Shown here: positions 1 through 6,394 of the stretch, in pieces
Layout: the number at the start of each line of letters is the position of its first letter
Numbering within the stretch: position 1 is the stretch's first letter
Source of the DNA: Bacillota bacterium
GTDB taxonomy: Bacteria; Bacillota; Clostridia; Christensenellales; CAG-138
Assembly: GCA_023435855.1 (NCBI GenBank)
Contig: JAEZLG010000145.1
Coordinates: forward strand, 1 to 8,551
Direction: 5' to 3'
Length of the DNA stretch: 8,551 bases
Made by a program: the position numbers and the translations under genes
The notes under the pieces: model-generated
What the model saw: only the letters and a program-made list of their open reading frames with translations
What the model was told of the DNA's origin: nothing
Databases searched by the model: none

Positions 1-151
1 TCTTCGAATTGAGGCGCGGCAAAAGCTGTCAGCGCTTCGTCCGAAAAGCATCGGCCAAGCGTCGCGCCTATCGGGCGTATCCCCCGCCGATATCGCAGTG
101 CTTTTAATAAAGCTCAAAAAGGATGCGGCGAAAGCCCCGGAGGGTGTATGA
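1..151 (+). CDS. mnmG: MnmG (GidA), C-terminal end only
   Basis: This is the last 49 codons of a gene that enters from the left edge, in frame from base 2 and ending at TGA 149-151. MnmG is the FAD-dependent partner of MnmE; together they install the carboxymethylaminomethyl group at wobble uridine 34 of certain tRNAs. The visible part holds the family's C-terminal helical signature: a stretch reading RPKSIGQASRLSGVSP followed by ADIAVLLIKLKK, matching the usual IGQASRISGV...I..LL..L.K ending. The catalytic and FAD-binding parts lie outside the window. Its stop overlaps the rsmG start codon as ATGA, so the two are very likely translationally coupled, as in the common mnmE-mnmG-rsmG order. The call rests on 49 residues plus synteny. 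Confidence 0.9.
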   Translation, partial: LRIEARQKLSALRPKSIGQASRLSGVSPADIAVLLIKLKKDAAKAPEGV

Positions 152-837
152 ATGAAATTGCTTTAGCCGTTAAGGCAACCCTCCCCTACCTTAGTGAAGT
201 TCAGCAGCAAAAGTTTTGCGTTTTCTACGACATGCTGATTGACTGGAATACACGCATGAACCTCACTGCCATCATAGAACCGGTAGAGGTTGCGCAGAAA
301 CATTTTGCGGACAGCATTTTACCGGAAAAGCTTATAAAGAAAGATGCGAGCGTGATTGACGTCGGTACGGGTGCAGGTTTCCCCGGTATACCGCTTAGTA
401 TCGCCAGGCCTGATCTTAAGCTTACGCTCATGGATGCGCTCCAAAAACGCATCACATTCCTTGAGGCGGTATGCAAAGAGCTTGGCCTTACCGTCCCCTG
501 CGTGCATGCGCGGGCGGAGGAAGCCGGGAAAAACCCCCTTTTTCGGGCGCGATTTGACGCTGCGCTTTCGCGGGCGGTAGCTTCTGCCTCACAGCTCACG
601 GAGCTGACGGTACCCTTTCTAAAGCAAAACGGCGTCTCGCTCATGTATAAGGGCCCGCAGGCCGAGGAAGAGTTGAAGGCGGCTGAAAATGCGCTTCATA
701 AGCTTAGGTCATGCGGGAAAATCGTTGCATTCGATGCCGAATGGGGACAGCGCCGTGTGATTATGGTCGAGAAAAATGCGCCTACGCCGGACATGTATCC
801 GAGGGCAAGCGGTATCATGAAGAAAAAACCTTTATAA
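148..837 (+). CDS. rsmG: 16S rRNA (guanine-527-N7)-methyltransferase RsmG (GidB)
   Basis: A cytoplasmic SAM-dependent enzyme of 229 aa, normal for the family, that methylates N7 of G527 in 16S rRNA; its loss is known to give low-level streptomycin resistance. The SAM-binding motif I, DVGTGAGFPGIPL, lies at residues 71-83. The conserved HFADSI is at 52-57, SRAVA at 141-145, and the family's C-terminal YPR..G...KKPL at 217-229. The start ATG overlaps the mnmG stop. A GGAGG site ends 4 bases upstream, inside mnmG, which supports both this start and coupling. It sits between mnmG and noc, the standard Firmicute order near oriC. Nothing looks damaged. Confidence 0.96.
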   Translation: MNEIALAVKATLPYLSEVQQQKFCVFYDMLIDWNTRMNLTAIIEPVEVAQKHFADSILPEKLIKKDASVIDVGTGAGFPGIPLSIARPDLKLTLMDALQKRITFLEAVCKELGLTVPCVHARAEEAGKNPLFRARFDAALSRAVASASQLTELTVPFLKQNGVSLMYKGPQAEEELKAAENALHKLRSCGKIVAFDAEWGQRRVIMVEKNAPTPDMYPRASGIMKKKPL

Positions 838-1005
838 AGGTAATAGCGTCGTTATCCACATGTGGCAGGAAGCCCCCACCCTACACGATGGCTTCATCAA
901 TCTTTTGCGAAATATCTCTTCTTTTGCCGAAACCGCGCCGCTTTTGCGGCGGTTAGAGGAAATATATAGAATCACAGCGAAACAATCATCAAGGAGGCTA
1001 TATCC
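838..1005 (+). other. rsmG-noc spacer with DnaA-box match and small hairpin
   Basis: This 168-bp gap has no convincing promoter. It contains a perfect DnaA-box nonamer at 852-860. An imperfect hairpin lies at 931-954, with GCCGC/GCGGC around a TTTT loop and an outer AACC/GGTT pair across a 2-nt bulge. The hairpin has no following T-run, so it is not a standard terminator. A 55-codon open frame with coding-like composition runs from ATG 860 into noc (stop 1025-1027), but it lacks a ribosome binding site. The noc ribosome binding site, AAGGAGG, is at 991-997. Confidence 0.5.
852..860 (+). promoter_or_regulatory. Perfect DnaA-box nonamer TTATCCACA
   Basis: The nine bases match the consensus TTATNCACA exactly and lie outside coding sequence, beside noc, in a gene group that usually flanks oriC. 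It is the only perfect match I found on either strand. No cluster of boxes or AT-rich unwinding element accompanies it. It is therefore better read as a possible isolated DnaA binding site than as an origin. A chance match is quite possible. Confidence 0.35.
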
Positions 1006-1848
1006 ATGCCGGTGTTTGATTTTTTAAGGGAGAGCAAAAAGCCCGAGCCCGAAAAGAGGCTTGAGGAAATCGACGTAACAAAGATACTGCCAAATCCCAA
1101 CCAGCCGCGCGCCACATTTGCAGAGGAAAGCATTCAGGAACTTGCGGAATCCATCGCGCAGGTGGGGCTTATTCAGCCGCTCGTTGTACGTCCCGTCCAG
1201 TCGGGGTTTGAGCTTGTGGCCGGCGAACGCAGATTGCGCGCGGTAAAAAGCCTCGGCATGAATACGGTGATGTGCATCGTGCAAAACGACGTAGTGGACG
1301 AGACATCCGCCATGATGGCGCTTATTGAAAACCTTCAGCGCGAGGAGCTTAACTATCTCGAGGAAGCCGTGTGCTACAGCCAGCTTCTTACAAACTTCCA
1401 TCTTACGCAGGAGGAGCTTGCCAAAAAGCTCGGCAAAAGCCAATCATCCATCGCCAACAAGCTGCGCGTTTTGAAGCTGCCTCCCGCCGTTAAGACCGCC
1501 ATGACCGAGGCAGGCTTGAGCGAGCGCCACGCGAGGGCGTTGTTAAGCCTTCGCGAGGAGAAGCATCAGCTCGATGCCGTGAAGAAAATAAACGATAAGG
1601 GTCTTAGCGTTAAGGAGACAGAGTTGTATGTGGAAAAGACACTTAACCGCCTCTACGACGAAAAACGCGACGGTGCAAAGCCCCGCCCCATCATGATACG
1701 GCTTGTAAAGGATTACAGGCTCTTTATGAATACTGTGAACGCTGCGGTGAACCAACTCCGCGAGGCAGGCATGGCGGTGGAAGTGGAGCAAAACGACCGT
1801 CCTGACGGCGTGGATATCCAAATTAAGGTGACGAGAAAACAACAATAA
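1006..1848 (+). CDS. noc: ParB/Noc family DNA-binding protein, probably nucleoid occlusion protein Noc
   Basis: A 280-aa ParB-family protein. Family members bind palindromic sites, load and slide as CTP-dependent clamps, and in the Noc branch inhibit division over the nucleoid. ParB landmarks are NPNQPR at 30-35, the CTP-binding GERR at 73-76, ENLQRE at 108-113, and a helix-turn-helix at about 133-157 (LTQEELAKKLGKSQSSIANK). Three things favour Noc over Spo0J: it directly follows rsmG, no parA lies beside it, and the C-terminal part (KDYRLFMNTVNAAV, 235-248) resembles Noc. The N-terminus MPVFDFLRESKK could form a short amphipathic membrane-binding helix, as known for Noc. AAGGAGG lies 8 bases before ATG 1006. 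A single chromosomal ParB is the alternative. Confidence 0.82.
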   Translation: MPVFDFLRESKKPEPEKRLEEIDVTKILPNPNQPRATFAEESIQELAESIAQVGLIQPLVVRPVQSGFELVAGERRLRAVKSLGMNTVMCIVQNDVVDETSAMMALIENLQREELNYLEEAVCYSQLLTNFHLTQEELAKKLGKSQSSIANKLRVLKLPPAVKTAMTEAGLSERHARALLSLREEKHQLDAVKKINDKGLSVKETELYVEKTLNRLYDEKRDGAKPRPIMIRLVKDYRLFMNTVNAAVNQLREAGMAVEVEQNDRPDGVDIQIKVTRKQQ

Positions 1849-1858
1849 ATATTGCAAT

Positions 1859-1894
1859 AAAGACGCGGTGTGATTTTAATCATGCTGCGTCTTT
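1859..1894. terminator. Long hairpin terminator shared by noc and the convergent glycosyltransferase gene
   Basis: A 16-bp stem with a TTTA loop: arms 1859-1874 and 1879-1894. The outer 8 bp (AAAGACGC/GCGTCTTT) are perfect and the inner 8 bp include three G-T wobbles. On the plus strand the stem runs into four T's (1892-1895), fitting termination of noc; on the minus strand the T-run is only TTT. The stop codon of the minus-strand gene (1876-1878) lies in the loop, so that gene's last codons form one arm of the stem. Confidence 0.8.
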
Positions 1895-3408
1895 TGTCTT
1901 CCTGCTAGGCCGCAGCCCATAAGCAGCATCAGTAGCGGTGAAAATACGTAAAGATAGCGCGCGCGGCACTCGAACAGAAGCAAAAACAAACCCACGCCAA
2001 GAAGCGCGAGCATTGCGACGCAGGTGGTCAGGCGCGGTTTCGCGCTTTTTTGCGTACATCCCAACATGCAAAAAAGGAGAAACAGCCACGCAGCCTGCTG
2101 CGTTGTGGCGAGAACGGCGTGCTCAGGCGTATAGTTATAAAAGAACTTTCTTAAATGCACGGCAGCGGCCGTTTTTGGTTTTGGCACATCCATATAAAAA
2201 TTGCCCTCCAGCCCCCACGCAAAGGTGCCGTCGTTGAAATTGTACAGAATCATTTTCATAAAAAGCGTCAAAAGCCCGCGTTCAGAAAGCCTCGTCTTAA
2301 TAACGGTAATATTCGCCGCTTGCCTCGATTTCACATCAGGAAACGAAGAGGAAAACGCGACATCTGTATCCAAATACACACCGTTTCTCTCGCGATTGAG
2401 CCCCATCATAAGAAAGTGTGTAAATGGCATGCGAAGCTCTGCTGCAAGCCCCGTCTTGTTTTCGAATTTAAGCGCATATCTTAGGGAAAAAGCAAAAAGA
2501 ACCGCCAGCCCCGCCGTTAGTACATTTGCAGCAAGATGCTTTGCGATGGGTTTATTTTGCAACACCCGCACAAGCGCAGCAAGAGCGAAAGCAACAAAGA
2601 CAATCAAAACGGTGGGTTTAAGAAAAGAGCCGAAAAAAAGGAATAAGGTTATAAGAAAGCTTTTTAGAGGCCTTCTTTTTAAATAGCAGGAAAAAAATAC
2701 CGCAGCAGCAGGAAAAACCATAGCGAGTGCATCGGTATAGGGTACAACGATCCATGGAGACAGCGCAATCAAAAACGCACCCAGAAGCATCGCAACTACG
2801 GCAGCAAAACGATTGTGCGTAATGTTGAAAACACAAAGCGATGCCATAAAGACAGAGAGGTTAACAAAAAGGCTCGTCGCTGCGAGAACGGTTATATACG
2901 GCTCGAGCGGTGTCAATACAGTGCCTAGGCGAAAAAGCCAGACGAGCAGGTAGACGGCTGTTAGGTTGTTTGGGTACATGCCGAAATACCAAGGGTCAAC
3001 ACCGTCTACAGCGTAAAATGCTACATTCCTCGCATTGCTTATAAGCATGCCGAAATCCCACCCGCCATAAAAATAGATGTTTTTTGCTATAAAAAGCTGC
3101 AATGTGTACAGCACGGTGAAAAATGCTCCCGCAAACAGGTAAAAGCGCAGCGTCTGCCTTCCCCGCACCGGGTCCAAAAAGCTTCTTTTTGCGATCCGCC
3201 GCGCAAAATAAGCACATAAAAGAGCTAGCGGGAGCACAACTAAAGAAAGGACTGTGTTCGGCAGCAAGACCTCATTTTTAGAAGCATAGTAAAATTCATG
3301 TTTATCGACAATCAAGAGAAGCAAGAGCACGGCTGCGAAAAAAAAGCCAAAGCAGAACTTCAGGATAGACGGCGCATTTTTTACAAGCATTGTAAGCGTT
3401 TTTCTCAT
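1876..3408 (-). CDS. Multi-pass membrane glycosyltransferase, GT-C / GT39-like
   Basis: A 510-aa polytopic membrane protein with hydrophobic segments at roughly 17-34, 50-68, 89-108, 150-166, 172-195, 200-222, 228-242, 250-282, 293-310, 438-450, 462-480 and 486-502. GT-C enzymes transfer sugars from polyprenyl-phosphate donors on the outer face of the membrane. Supporting motifs are Asp118 in GGWDFG within the first large loop (the place of the catalytic acidic residue), YPNN at 145-148 (frequent in GT39-like bacterial proteins), PYTD at 223-226, LKPT at 263-266, and ECRARYLY...PL near the end (480-492). Acceptor and donor are unknown. It stands alone, opposite to the flanking housekeeping genes. 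Its ribosome binding site is weak (GGGGG, 8 bases before ATG 3408). ATG at residue 7 is an alternative start. Confidence 0.72.
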   Translation of the reverse strand: MRKTLTMLVKNAPSILKFCFGFFFAAVLLLLLIVDKHEFYYASKNEVLLPNTVLSLVVLPLALLCAYFARRIAKRSFLDPVRGRQTLRFYLFAGAFFTVLYTLQLFIAKNIYFYGGWDFGMLISNARNVAFYAVDGVDPWYFGMYPNNLTAVYLLVWLFRLGTVLTPLEPYITVLAATSLFVNLSVFMASLCVFNITHNRFAAVVAMLLGAFLIALSPWIVVPYTDALAMVFPAAAVFFSCYLKRRPLKSFLITLFLFFGSFLKPTVLIVFVAFALAALVRVLQNKPIAKHLAANVLTAGLAVLFAFSLRYALKFENKTGLAAELRMPFTHFLMMGLNRERNGVYLDTDVAFSSSFPDVKSRQAANITVIKTRLSERGLLTLFMKMILYNFNDGTFAWGLEGNFYMDVPKPKTAAAVHLRKFFYNYTPEHAVLATTQQAAWLFLLFCMLGCTQKSAKPRLTTCVAMLALLGVGLFLLLFECRARYLYVFSPLLMLLMGCGLAGRQKTQHD

Positions 3409-3451
3409 AGTGTTAACCCCCTACCTAGTATGCCGCCGTTTGTCTCAAATC

Positions 3452-3480
3452 TTTACTTTATCCCATAATCCGTCTATAAT
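3452..3480 (+). promoter_or_regulatory. Sigma-A type promoter for mrnC-rlmB
   Basis: TTTACT at 3452-3457 and a perfect TATAAT at 3475-3480 are separated by exactly 17 bp. Transcription should begin near 3486-3489. That is essentially at the first possible mrnC ATG (3489), which argues that the real mrnC start is further in. It lies in the divergent gap between the glycosyltransferase gene and mrnC. Confidence 0.75.
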
Positions 3481-3524
3481 ATGGATAAATGGAGAAGCTA
3501 GGCGAAAAGGACGAAAAAAGCGGC

Positions 3525-3959
3525 ATGCTCAATACGGTCAACGCGGCGTTTCACGGGATAAACCCGCGCAACCCCGCGCTTTTAAGTCCCACCGTTCTTG
3601 CATACATCGGCGATACCGTATTTGACCTTTTCGTACGCACCTATTATTTAGAGGCCACCGACCAAACGGCGCACGGGCTCCATGTGAGCTGCGCATCGAA
3701 GGTGTGTGCCAAGGCACAGGCGGAAGCATTTTTTAAGGTTGAACCGCATTTAAACGAGCAGGAACTTGCTGTTTACAAGCGCGGACGCAACGCGCACTTG
3801 GGCGCCGTGCCCAAAAACGCCAAGATAGCCGATTACCGCACGGCGACAGGGTTAGAGGCGCTATTGGGGTATCTTTATTTATCCAATCAAGAAGAACGAC
3901 TTGCGAAGATCGTCCGCATGGCACTTTTTGCACCCGAAACGAACGAAAGCGAGCGGTGA
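3525..3959 (+). CDS. mrnC: Mini-ribonuclease III (MrnC)
   Basis: A small RNase III-domain endonuclease lacking the dsRNA-binding domain. In Bacillus it matures the ends of 23S rRNA together with ribosomal protein L3. From ATG 3525 it is 144 aa, close to the family norm. The first catalytic acid is D30 in LAYIGD. The conserved YKRGRNAH is at 84-91, and the signature YRTATGLEALLGYL (104-117) carries the second catalytic acid E111. The frame stays open to ATG 3489 (156 aa), but that codon coincides with the predicted transcription start and has no ribosome binding site. For ATG 3525 an AAGGA lies about 13 bases upstream, also weak. rlmB follows after 36 bp in the same operon. The usual upstream neighbour cysS is absent. 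Confidence 0.9.
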   Translation: MLNTVNAAFHGINPRNPALLSPTVLAYIGDTVFDLFVRTYYLEATDQTAHGLHVSCASKVCAKAQAEAFFKVEPHLNEQELAVYKRGRNAHLGAVPKNAKIADYRTATGLEALLGYLYLSNQEERLAKIVRMALFAPETNESER

Positions 3960-3995
3960 CGGTCGAGCGGCCGACACGAAAGAAAGAGGTCAAAT

Positions 3996-5699
3996 ATGCC
4001 GGAAAACAATAACCGGGGTGGCGGGAAGCCCCCTTATCGGCCGCAGGGTGGAAATGACGCGAAAAAGCCCGGCTATGGCGACAAAAAGCCGTATGGGGAT
4101 AAGAAGCCCTATGGCGGAGGAAAGCCATATGGCGATAAAAAGCCCTATGGGGACAAAAAACCGTATGGTGATAAGAAACCCTACGGGGATAAGCCCTACG
4201 GCGATAAGAAGCCATACGGTGACAAGAAGCCCTACGGGGATAAACCTTACGGCGACAGGAAGCCCTATGGTGATAAGAAGCCATACGGCGACAAGCCCTA
4301 TGGGGAAAGAAAGCCGTATGGGGACAGGCCCTATGGTGAAAGCGCAGATAAACGGACTTACGGCGAAAGAAAACCCTACGGCGAAAAATTCTATGATAAG
4401 CCGTATGGGGATAAGAAGCCTTACGGTGAGAAGAAGCCTTACGGTGACAAACCCTACGGTGAGAAGAAGCCTTACGGTGACAAGCCCTACGGTGAGAAGA
4501 AGCCTTACGGCGACAGGCCCTATGGGGAGAAAAAGCCCTACGGCGATAGGCCGTATGGCGAGAAGAAACCATACGGTGACAAGCCCTACGGTGAGAAGAA
4601 ACCTTACGGGGATAGGCCGTACGGTGAGAAAAAACCTTATGGCGATAAACCCTATGGTGAGAAGAAGCCCTACGGGGATAAACCTTACGGCGAAAGGAAG
4701 CCTTACGGGGATAGGCCTTACGGCAATAGACCGTACAGTCCCACACCCTACGGAAGGAAGCCTTATGGCGGCGATAAGCCCTACGAGAGCAAAAAACCGT
4801 ATGCACCTATCGTGGATGATGCGGAGCTTCATGAAGATGAAGCGCTTGTTACGGACAAAAAGCAGCGCTACGAGCTAAAGTACGACGCTATGGCGCCTGC
4901 AAGTGCCGGTGCCGTCGAGAAGGCGAAAAACGTGCCGGAGGACGAGCTCCCCTATCTCGTGATGGGCCGAAATGCCGTCCGTGAAGCGCTCAAAAGCGGC
5001 AGAAGCATCGATCGCATCCTCGTTGTAAAGGAGCTTGACGGTTCCTTGCGTGAGATTGTAAACCTTGCACGGGACAATAACGTGCAGCTGCGCGAGGTGG
5101 ACCGCAGCAAGCTCGATGAGCTTTGCATGCCTTTCGGTCATGGTACAAAGACCGGTAACCATCAGGGTATCGTGGCCATGGTACCGGGCGTTCAGTACTG
5201 CGAGATTGCCGATATACTCGAGGCAGCCAAGGCGAAAAACGAAAAGCCATTCATCATTTTGCTCGACGGTATCGAAGACCCGCATAACTTAGGCTCTATT
5301 ATACGAAGTGCAGAATGTGCCGGCGCACATGGCGTGGTTATACCGAAAAGGCGTACGGCTACCGTTACCGCCGCTGCCAGCAAAGCGAGCGCGGGTGCTG
5401 TGGAGTACATAAAGGTCGCGCGTGTAGCGAACATTGCAAACACCATTGCGGAGCTCAAAAAAGAGGGCATTTGGATTGCCGGTGCGGATGTAAGCGGCAC
5501 ACCAATGACCGAGGCAAAGCTTGAAGGTGCAATTGCATTAGTCATCGGTTCGGAGGGCGAAGGCCTTTCAAGGATCGTGCGCGAAGCCTGCGATTTTACG
5601 GTAAACATACCGCTTCATGGCAACATCGAGTCGCTTAACGCGTCGGTCGCAGCAGCGATTCTCATGTTTGAAAAGAAGCGTCAGGACAATTCTAAGTAA
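3996..5699 (+). CDS. rlmB: 23S rRNA (guanosine-2251-2'-O)-methyltransferase RlmB with a long PYG-repeat N-terminal extension
   Basis: A 567-aa protein whose last ~250 residues form a complete RlmB/SpoU (SPOUT) enzyme. The substrate-binding domain starts at LVMGRNAVREAL (321-332). SAM-knot motif 1, DPHNLGSIIRSAE, is at 428-440 with catalytic-type N431 and R437. Motif 2 is IGSEGEGLSRIV (517-528) and motif 3 is IPLHGNIESLNASVA (538-552). RlmB methylates G2251 (E. coli numbering) in the ribosomal P loop. The ~270 residues before it are unusual: low-complexity K/D/E/R/P/Y/G sequence with 38 PYG triplets, then an acidic linker (273-315). The core alone matches a normal RlmB of about 250 aa. The start is supported by AAAGAGG 6 bases upstream, and no frameshift separates the parts. 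It forms an operon with mrnC. Confidence 0.93.
   Translation: MPENNNRGGGKPPYRPQGGNDAKKPGYGDKKPYGDKKPYGGGKPYGDKKPYGDKKPYGDKKPYGDKPYGDKKPYGDKKPYGDKPYGDRKPYGDKKPYGDKPYGERKPYGDRPYGESADKRTYGERKPYGEKFYDKPYGDKKPYGEKKPYGDKPYGEKKPYGDKPYGEKKPYGDRPYGEKKPYGDRPYGEKKPYGDKPYGEKKPYGDRPYGEKKPYGDKPYGEKKPYGDKPYGERKPYGDRPYGNRPYSPTPYGRKPYGGDKPYESKKPYAPIVDDAELHEDEALVTDKKQRYELKYDAMAPASAGAVEKAKNVPEDELPYLVMGRNAVREALKSGRSIDRILVVKELDGSLREIVNLARDNNVQLREVDRSKLDELCMPFGHGTKTGNHQGIVAMVPGVQYCEIADILEAAKAKNEKPFIILLDGIEDPHNLGSIIRSAECAGAHGVVIPKRRTATVTAAASKASAGAVEYIKVARVANIANTIAELKKEGIWIAGADVSGTPMTEAKLEGAIALVIGSEGEGLSRIVREACDFTVNIPLHGNIESLNASVAAAILMFEKKRQDNSK
4089..4769 (+). repeat. In-frame tandem PYG repeats within rlmB, including nine 33-bp units
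   Basis: The segment encodes 38 PYG triplets spaced by 2-4 mostly charged residues (residues 32-258). The most regular part, 4431-4727 (residues 146-244), is nine tandem 11-residue units of the form KKPYGD[K/R]PYGE, 33 bp each, the last one variant. Units 1 and 2 differ by a single base; the rest differ at many synonymous third positions (CCT/CCC/CCA/CCG, TAC/TAT, GGT/GGC/GGG). Lysine/arginine and aspartate/glutamate nearly balance, which gives a Tyr- and Gly-rich polyampholyte that should be disordered. The repeat also keeps other frames free of stops, producing long spurious open frames on both strands. Confidence 0.95.
5668..5696 (+). promoter_or_regulatory. Possible sigma-A promoter at the end of rlmB, upstream of sigH
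   Basis: TTGAAA (5668-5673) and TCTAAG (5691-5696) are 17 bp apart; the first is 5/6 and the second 4/6 to consensus. If active, the sigH message would carry the 5716-5749 hairpin in its leader. The weak -10 and the position inside the rlmB coding end keep this tentative. Confidence 0.25.
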
Positions 5700-5715
5700 A
5701 TTTACACAAAGTACG

Positions 5716-5749
5716 GGCGGCGAAGCCTATACGGCAGCGCCGCCTTTTT
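5716..5749 (+). terminator. Rho-independent terminator after rlmB, immediately before sigH
   Basis: A perfect 7-bp GC stem, GGCGGCG (5716-5722) with CGCCGCC (5738-5744), is followed by TTTTT (5745-5749). The loop can extend the stem with GCC/GGC (5725-5727/5733-5735) around TATAC. It starts 17 bases after the rlmB stop and ends 12 bases before the sigH ribosome binding site, so it may also act as a leader attenuator. Confidence 0.82.
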
Positions 5750-5770
5750 CAAAAAAACAGCGGAGACAAA

Positions 5771-6391
5771 ATGGAAAGCGAAGCATTTCAAAATTTAACG
5801 GATGAACAGCTTGTGGTGCGCTCGCATGAGGGCGACCGCGAAGCGGACGAGGTGCTGTACGACCGATACAAAAACATCGTACGCATAAAAGCGCGACCGT
5901 ATTTTCTGATTGGTGCAGACCGTGAGGACCTTTTGCAGGAAGGCATGATCGGTCTCTATAAGGCGATTCGGGATTACGACTCCGACTACGGTGCGGCATT
6001 TCGTTCGTTTGCGGAAATGTGCATACTCCGCCAGATCATAACGGCAATAAAATCGGCCACGCGGCAAAAACATGTACCTCTAAACTCATATGTTTCCTTA
6101 TATCGTCCGCTTCGCGAGGAGGAGCCGGACAGAGCGCTCATAGACGTTTTAACAGAGCTTCGCGGAGAAAACCCCGAGGATACGTTCATCGGCAAGGAAT
6201 CGCTCGAAAGCATATTCCAAACGCTCGACAACGCGCTTTCCCCTCTTGAAAAGCAAATACTCGATCTTTTTTTGGAGGGTTGCTCCTATCAAGAAATCGC
6301 GCAGGCTTTATCGCGCAACACCAAAACCGTGGATAATGCGCTTCAGCGCGTGAAACATAAACTCGAGAAGCACTTACAAAAGAGCAGATAA
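5771..6391 (+). CDS. sigH: RNA polymerase sigma-H factor (SigH/Spo0H)
   Basis: A 206-aa sigma-70 family protein. Sigma-H directs transition-phase and early sporulation (or competence) genes in Firmicutes. Region 2 spans about 25-100 and shows the highly characteristic FLIGADREDLLQEGMIGLYKAI (45-66), then ATRQKHVPLNSYVSL (96-110). Region 4, with its helix-turn-helix SYQEIAQALSRNTKTVDNALQRVKHKLEK, covers about 172-200. Length and motifs are those of Spo0H proteins. GGAG lies 5 bases before ATG 5771. In Bacillus-type genomes the order is mrnC-rlmB-yacP-sigH; here yacP (NYN-domain RNase) is missing and a terminator sits in its place. The gene ends 3 bp from a convergent gene with no terminator of its own visible. 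Confidence 0.93.
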   Translation: MESEAFQNLTDEQLVVRSHEGDREADEVLYDRYKNIVRIKARPYFLIGADREDLLQEGMIGLYKAIRDYDSDYGAAFRSFAEMCILRQIITAIKSATRQKHVPLNSYVSLYRPLREEEPDRALIDVLTELRGENPEDTFIGKESLESIFQTLDNALSPLEKQILDLFLEGCSYQEIAQALSRNTKTVDNALQRVKHKLEKHLQKSR

Positions 6392-6394
6392 TAA

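Noticed and set aside
931..954. Hairpin in the rsmG-noc gap as a terminator.
   Set aside because: The stem is interrupted by a 2-nt bulge and no T-run follows; it is noted only as a small structure.
4431..4727. 33-bp periodic repeat considered as a CRISPR array.
   Set aside because: Units are directly tandem without unique spacers, vary at third codon positions, and are in frame within rlmB.
3733..4878. Long open frames in other frames and on the minus strand across the repeat (for example 3733-4806 minus, 3990-4832 minus, 3901-4878 plus).
   Set aside because: They exist only because the PYG repeat lacks stops in other frames. They translate to low-complexity sequence and overlap the well-supported rlmB and mrnC.
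6328..6336. DnaA-box-like CGTGGATAA (8 of 9 on the minus strand).
   Set aside because: It encodes a conserved part of the sigma-H helix-turn-helix region (TVDNAL), so protein constraint explains it.
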